Source of the DNA: Allium sativum
Taxonomy: Eukaryota; Streptophyta; Magnoliopsida; Asparagales; Amaryllidaceae
Assembly (NCBI GenBank): GCA_030737875.1
Contig: CM060923.1
Location: forward strand, 492,616,453 to 492,680,452
Length of the DNA stretch: 64,000 nucleotides
Direction: 5' to 3'
Part shown: positions 58,373-64,000 of the stretch, one piece after another
Layout: the number at the start of each line of letters is the position of its first letter
Numbering within the stretch: the first letter of the stretch is position 1
Program-made: the position numbers and the translations under genes
Notes under the pieces: model-generated
What the model was told of the DNA's origin: nothing
What the model saw: only the letters and a program-made list of their open reading frames with translations
Databases searched by the model: none

Positions 58373-59897
58373 TTTACACGCTATTATATAAAAAAAAACT
58401 CTATCTTTAAATCATGCTTCATCAAAACTGATTTTAACATCACCTTCACGTGTAAATAAATGGATTTAAAACTGATTTTATTTATAAAAATTGAATTTAT
58501 AAATTGAGAATCACCTTGGTTTCATCGCAAGGGGTCGGATTCAGCGTCAGTTGGTCGGCGTCCAGGGAGGTAGGGTTCGCTGGTGGTCCCCGATAGTGAT
58601 GGGTGGCCGCAGCATGCGGTGGTCGGCCATGGGGTGGCGGCTGCTTCTAAAATAGGGCTAGGGCTTTGGGTTTCGGGGTAGCTGAGGGGCGCTGGAGCGG
58701 AGATCATCGGAGGAGGGCCTGCGGCATCTTCACGAGGTGGAGGTTGGCGGCTCGCCTGACGCGGCGCTGTGCGGCGGGGGTGGGCGCGATGGGGAAAAAG
58801 TGGAAGCGGGTTTCCACGATTGAGCAGAAGGAGGGGAGAATGGATCGAGAGGGGGGAGGAAGGGAGGAGCGAGGGGGGGCCTGCGACGATGCGCGACGCG
58901 TTCTGGAGGGGGGGAAGTCGTGGTCAACAGGGTGAGGTTTTCACTTTTTTTTATTTTATCTGAGAAGTGAAGGAGAGAGAGGGAATGGTAGTGGTATATA
59001 TTTTATATATTTAATTTATTTTAATTTTCAAAAAGCAACTTCTTCATTAGAATCCTAAATCGAACCCAACGAATGCGCCTCTAGCTAATTAACCCCATTC
59101 CAAACACAATAGGATTTGTATCGTAGGCCAATTCGATCGTTACGACCAGTTTCCGTTGAATTTAAAATATAAATCTATATATATTTAATTTGAACGTACA
59201 TTTCAATGTACCGGGGCCACATACGGACTCAAAAAATTCCTGAAAAATTATTTTTAGCTTCGTATTGACGATACGGTCTTAACAAAACTAATTTCGTCGA
59301 ATTTTGAGACCGTTTGAAAAATGACCATTTTCCAGTCGATTAAAATCAATTGAAACTGGTCAAACGCGTTTTCCTTTAACATGCTCACATATTAATTCAA
59401 AAAATTATGAAAATTGGAATCTAGCAAAAACTTGACATCACGGATCCAACAAAGTGGTTTCGTCGAAATTCGAGGTCGTTTGCAAAATGGCTATTTTTAA
59501 GGGCCTGAATTCCACAACGACTATTCAGAATTTTCAACTGGACATATCTTTTGATCCCCGCTATGAAATTTCGATTTTTCGGATTCGTTGGAAAGATATT
59601 CCCAATTAGATCCTATTATTTTTAGTTTCACCAAAATCCGGTTTATTTTGCACCCGGTATGTTCAATTGAAGTTTGAAATCGAATTATCGAACTACCGCG
59701 CTATTTTCAATTCCTTTTATAATTTAAAATAAATATTTATATTCTATCGACGATCTATATAACTATATACGTTCAATTCTATTCAAGATAAATTTCTCGT
59801 CGATATTATTTAAAATAATTCATTTTAAATATTCAAAATTCGCTAAAAATTGCCAAAATAAAAATTTTAAACTGGCTCACATTTCCGGGTTATTACA

Positions 59898-60915
59898 ATA
59901 AATAAAATATTAACTTTCTTGTCCAATTCCAAATTATATACTATGTAATTTATAAAAATAATTTATTTTACTTGTATCCAACTTAGTCGAATTCTCATTA
60001 TAAATTCTTGTGGACTTATTTCCATTCCATTTACATTTCAAACCTCGAAATATTATCATCGCTCCCTTTTTCCATACAAATTCCATTTCCCCTTTGCATT
60101 CATTCCTGAATTTACAATCCAAAATAATTTAAAAGTATTTCCTTTTTATTTCGTTTATAAATATCGTTTATAAATCCCTCTACTTGTTTTAATATAAATA
60201 AAACAAGTTACTATATTATCATCCATTCAAAATTCAATTTCTATTTACAAATAAATTATTCTTTTTTTTAAACTCCAATTTCTATTTCAATATATTTGAA
60301 TATAATTTACGGTATTTAATACCGATCACTTCAGGATAATATTGTTCAACCACGCCAAACACACAATAATCAATACCAAATTATTTGTCACATCATATAA
60401 TACAATATATGAAAAGCAATAACATAATTATTTAGGAATCCAATCGGATTCCTCCAACTTGTTTCCTTGCATCCAAAGATGTTAATCAGCAATTGTTTCA
60501 TATCAACATGAAATAATAAAATAAATAGAACCAGTATTCAACGAACAATTTATATATATAACAATATATATCATTCAACCAGTTAATTAGCAAATCAACC
60601 AAACGACCATCACATACAGCATTCAATCATTTTTATCAATATTAAATAATGTTTATAAATTTATAAACTAGGTAGAATTAGTGTGATTAGTCACATTGGT
60701 TGCTAATCGTTAAATAATGGTTAACAAACGACAGATCTGATCAGACGTTAAATTGTGCCATAAATCCAATCGAGCTCCGAATCCAGTTCCATCGCATAGC
60801 CTACGCGAATATGATCCCGACGGATCAGTTCGTTCAAAATTCTTATATCGAATGGTTAAGTTAGAGACGTTACAAATTAATATGCTATTTTTATTTTAAA
60901 TTAACTTTAATTAAA
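59898..60915 (-). mobile_element. 5' LTR of element C, second part
   Basis: Aligned with 27256-28274 of the other LTR C. It ends at 60915 after AACTTTAATTAAA, where the other copy continues into its transcribed leader and U3. The remaining about 2.6 kb is either deleted or displaced beyond the window by the sequence that begins at 60916. Confidence 0.8.
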
Positions 60916-63900
60916 GTGAAAATTAGGGTCACATCCTTAAAATAAAACTTAATTAAGCTCACATCCTCGTATTTCAAAACATATAAAGTTCATCCCTAAT
61001 TTTAAACAACGGCTAATATTTTTCCCAAAATGCCCTTTTTCTTAATGGACGCCGTAATTAATTAGGTCAGATTTACTCAATACGTAATTTGTAAATTTTT
61101 TTCTTTTCGAGAAATCTATTTTTCGTTGTCCATGGCGGCACCGTCATCAATTTAAATTTTTGAATATCAGAATTTTGTAGATCTTTCACTCACTTTGCAC
61201 AGAATTTGTTTAGAGTGTTAATTGTATCGATCCTAGATTGAAATTTGCACAGAATTTTGTGAGAGGTCTTCCGTTCGGTCACAGCTAGGGTTGATCATTG
61301 GCAGAGAGAAGTAGCAATTGAAATTTGCAGTGACTTTGGGAAAACATTAGTTCAATGAAGAGTCGCAATGGAGGTTTTGGGTAGCTGGTGGTTGCGATTT
61401 TTCAGGTGATCGCGTATGGGAGATTGCTGCAGTAAGTCGCGATTTTTGAGCAGTAGTCGGTGGTGTAATGATGAAGAGGTGTGAGTGGAGGATTTATGGA
61501 GCTTGTGTAGGTGGAGAAGGCATTGATCATGGAATTAATGTAATTTTGGTATAAGATTTTATGGTTTTTGTGGATCATACAATCGTATGTATTAATTTTT
61601 CATTTTATTTGATCTTCTGTTCTTAATATGTGTATAAGAACATGCATATATTGTTTATATGAGCATATATGTATGCAACTATTGTTAGAACTCATGCATA
61701 TATGTTTGGTTATATTCAGGAAAGTTGCATATATATTTGCATATATTATATATATATGCATAATTATACGTAGATCTTTAAAAAAGAAGTTTTTGTGTGT
61801 TTGGTGATTAGTTGCATACAAATATGCATATATTATTAATATATGCGTAGTTAAAGTTATTTTCATATATTATGACTAAAAGTATGTGCAACTAATCTGA
61901 TAATTTGCATATAATTATGCAGCTACTATTGATTTATGCGTATATGTATGCACCTATTTAAGTTAGTTATTTGAAGATGCCTATTTATTTTTATATGAAT
62001 ACTGCAAATTAGGCTTATTACTGCTGGTTCTCTTCTTTGTTTAATAGTGTTCTTACTGATATTGGTGTATTGGTGTTGTTGAAGTTTGGGAATGATAGTT
62101 GTTCTAATAAGATTTATTTTGATAGTTCTGTTGATAGCGTAAGAGATGCAAATTGTGGTAAATGGACTGATTTAAGTTCATTGTCCTCTGAATTGTATAC
62201 TGCTTTAAATCTATTTCAACATTTTAATGTTAATTTATGTGATTTTTACAGTTATTTATTTAGATCTTATATTTATGCAAGTATTCTGTATAGTTGCATA
62301 TATGTATGCAAATATACTGCATATTTGTATCAATTTTGCTAGTATTTTGCATAGATGCATAAATGTATGAAACAGATCATGTTTCCTGCGTACAGGTATG
62401 AAAGTATGTATATAACTGGATAATGTATACAAGTATTCTATTTTTTGCATATTAGTATGCAATTATTCATATTACGTGCATGAAAGTCTGCAAATGTTCA
62501 GTGTGTATGCATGTTCTCTTTTATCGTTGAATATTTGTTCCCTGTTTTTAAAATGAATTATTTTTTCCTGCTTATTTTCCAATTTAAAATTTCATATCTA
62601 CAAAAAAAGCAACATCGACTGTTGTATTGATTCTGCAAGGACTTGCATTTAGATAATCAATTAAATAGGAGAAATGCATAAATATATCTAAGTATTCAAA
62701 ATATGTTCATAAAACAAAAAGTTTATAGCATTTGCATTTATGCATGCAACTAATAACAATACTTCCATATAACAATGAAATTATCCTGATTATCTTGACA
62801 TTACAAATATACAAAACATTTAACAATAATTGCATTTAATTATGCAAGTATTATGAATAACTGTATACAAGAAAGCAACAATTCATAATATCGTGTAAGA
62901 TCAGAAGAAGTAATTTCGATACATAAAATTCAACCGTAATTCATCAAAGAAACTACACAATCATGTCGTAGTAGATAGACAACAGAAAAATGTATAAATG
63001 ATTGCTGGTTGTTTCTATATACTTCTTCTTTTTTTGAAATCTTTGGCTTCTCCACAACTTTCTGTTTTTTTCTAATATGTACAGAAGTCATCGGTTGATT
63101 AGTTATAACTACGAATTTCTTCTGCTCACTTCATGTGCATCATTTTCTTCTACATTAGGTCTCTACAAAACAAGGTAGAACATTTTTAAATAACCATGTT
63201 TAAATGCATAAAACTACAAAACAAACAGTGGATATATGCACACTTGTATGTAATAGTTATTACTGCATCAATAAAATCATGCAACACTCTTGAGATAAAT
63301 GCACACTTGCATTCAAAAGTTTTGATTAAACTGCACAAAATTATGAACCTGTCTGTTGATCGTTGCAGGCTTGCATTCATCAAGTATAATTAAATGTACC
63401 GAAGCATGCTACATTCAAGTAATAATTGTCCATTAGTATGCAATTTTTACTATCAAATTCATTTGAATAATATAATAATCAGTAATTGCGTGCAGAGTTG
63501 CATGCAAGTATTATTTAAAATAATGCCTACAATAATGCTATACTAATCAATAAATTCATTACATTATGCAAAATTTATTCATATATTTATGGTATTAGAC
63601 AAATATGTTGAATGTATTCATCTATTTATGCAAATAAATTGTATATATGCATGCATGTTTGTATATTAACTGAATATATGCATATAATTTTGACTTTGCT
63701 AAAAATTCATTCATACTTCAAATCAAAATTTAAAAAGGGTGCGTTTTTTAGATGTCCCTATTAGGTTTCAAAATATAAAAAAAAACCGGTCATAAACTTA
63801 TTGTAAATTTAGTCCCTATTTTTCGAAAATTCATAAAAAAATTATAAAAAAATCACGATAATTCGTATTTAAATTAAACATGTACTCGCCCAAAAATTCA

Positions 63901-64000
63901 GATCATAATAAAATCAAAACATGCATCAAAATCAAAAAAATACAGAAAACAACGAAAAATGCAGTAATTTGCATCAAATCATGCACATATTTGGAATACT
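60916..64000. other. Unidentified sequence interrupting LTR C (possible transposon end and word array)
   Basis: The first 100 bases contain AATTAGGGTCACATCC, GCTCACATCC and TTCATCCCTAATTTT. Near 63735-63830 GATGTCCCTATTAGG and TTTAGTCCCTATTTTT appear on the other side, an arrangement that could be loose terminal inverted repeats of a Mutator-like element. From 61620 to 63720 the words TATGCAASTATT and TTGCATATAT recur on both strands. A frame at 62037-62342 contains VLVLLKFGNDSCSNKIYF after a pyrimidine-AG stretch and could be a broken transposase exon, but I do not recognise it. No function is assigned. Confidence 0.3.

Larger units (their letters stand above)
34752..59897 (-). mobile_element. 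Gypsy-like element D with 6.5-kb LTRs and 1-kb non-coding internal region, carrying element E
   Basis: Minus-strand element: 5' LTR 53367-59897, PBS 53349-53365, internal 52342-53366, polypurine tract 52342-52355, 3' LTR 34752-39421 plus 50524-52341. The two LTRs align along their full length. The internal region is only 1.0 kb and has no protein-coding content, so the LTRs make up over 90% of the element once E is removed. Target duplication is ambiguous in the AT-rich flank: AAATA at 34747-34751, ATAAA at 59898-59902, with an exact AAATA only at 59900-59904. Confidence 0.82.
53367..59897 (-). mobile_element. 5' LTR of element D (6.5 kb, uninterrupted)
   Basis: Complete copy of LTR D from TATAAGGACCCG to GGGTTATTACA. 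It contains the 27-base array (56365-56652), the 90-base duplication (57038-57228), the intact AT hairpin array (57929-58372), the GC-rich island (58525-58935) and the TATA box (58995-59007). It has a 20-base segment at about 54878-54897 that is absent from the other copy. Frames inside it are shadows of repeats. Confidence 0.88.
24748..60915 (-). mobile_element. Large gypsy-like element C without recognisable coding, split by element D
   Basis: Minus-strand element: 3' LTR 24748-30842, internal 30843-32355, 5' LTR from 32356, interrupted by element D at 34752-59897 and broken off at 60915. On the minus strand the LTR runs TGTAACATCCCAG...GGGTCGTTACA. A tRNA-Met type PBS and a polypurine tract flank the internal region. 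The internal 1.5 kb holds no gag or pol that I recognise. This matches the LARD type of non-autonomous element, but with unusually long LTRs (6.1 kb). The family placement as Ty3/gypsy rests on the LTR-end and PPT style shared with B and E. Confidence 0.75.

Overview
This window is plant nuclear DNA, most probably from an angiosperm with a large repeat-rich genome (a eudicot is likely; I cannot name the species). I see no host gene, tRNA, rRNA or CRISPR array. Almost every base belongs to LTR retrotransposons that have inserted into one another. The evidence is paired long direct repeats ending TG...CA, primer-binding sites complementary to initiator tRNA-Met, polypurine tracts, 5-bp target duplications, and broken gag/pol fragments of plant Ty1/copia (SIRE/Maximus type) and Ty3/gypsy (Tekay/Del-like) elements.

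Left nest (1-22.9 kb). The tail of one LTR (Z, 1-317) is followed by the 3' end of a gypsy element and its 3' LTR (A, from 400). LTR A is split by a SIRE/Maximus copia element (2058-21462, minus strand, 3.4-kb LTRs, target duplication GAATT). The gag of that copia element is in turn split by a gypsy element (B, 8949-17854, minus strand, 3.4-kb LTRs). Both SIRE and B keep a damaged gag but have no pol at all.

Middle (22.9-24.7 kb). A D-family-like LTR fragment on the minus strand and an unresolved stretch that looks like older LTR debris.

Right nest (24.7-60.9 kb). Element C (minus strand, 6.1-kb LTRs, 1.5-kb internal region without recognisable coding) has its right LTR split by element D (34752-59897, minus strand, 6.5-kb LTRs, only 1.0 kb internal, no recognisable coding). 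The left LTR of D is split by element E (39422-50523, plus strand, 3.8-kb LTRs). E keeps heavily deleted and stop-ridden protease, RT, RNase H and integrase pieces. Its two LTRs are nearly identical, so it is the youngest insertion and probably moved using proteins from another element. The right LTR of C stops at 60915 where an unidentified sequence (60916-64000) begins; it is full of TATGCA/TGCATA words.

The most interesting signals lie in the LTRs rather than in the coding debris. Three gypsy families (A, B, E) share a tandem pair of stem-loops whose arms differ in sequence but keep pairing. The same three carry a cluster of GTCGAC palindromes just upstream of the TATA box. A TTTCCGCTG word recurs near the 3' end of most gypsy LTRs and may mark the poly(A) site; this would make the transcribed R region 2-5 kb long. 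Long family-specific arrays of short repeats fill that transcribed part. Coordinates of outer ends, target duplications and motifs were read directly; family names rest on recognised protein motifs and on PBS/PPT/LTR-end style, not on a database search.
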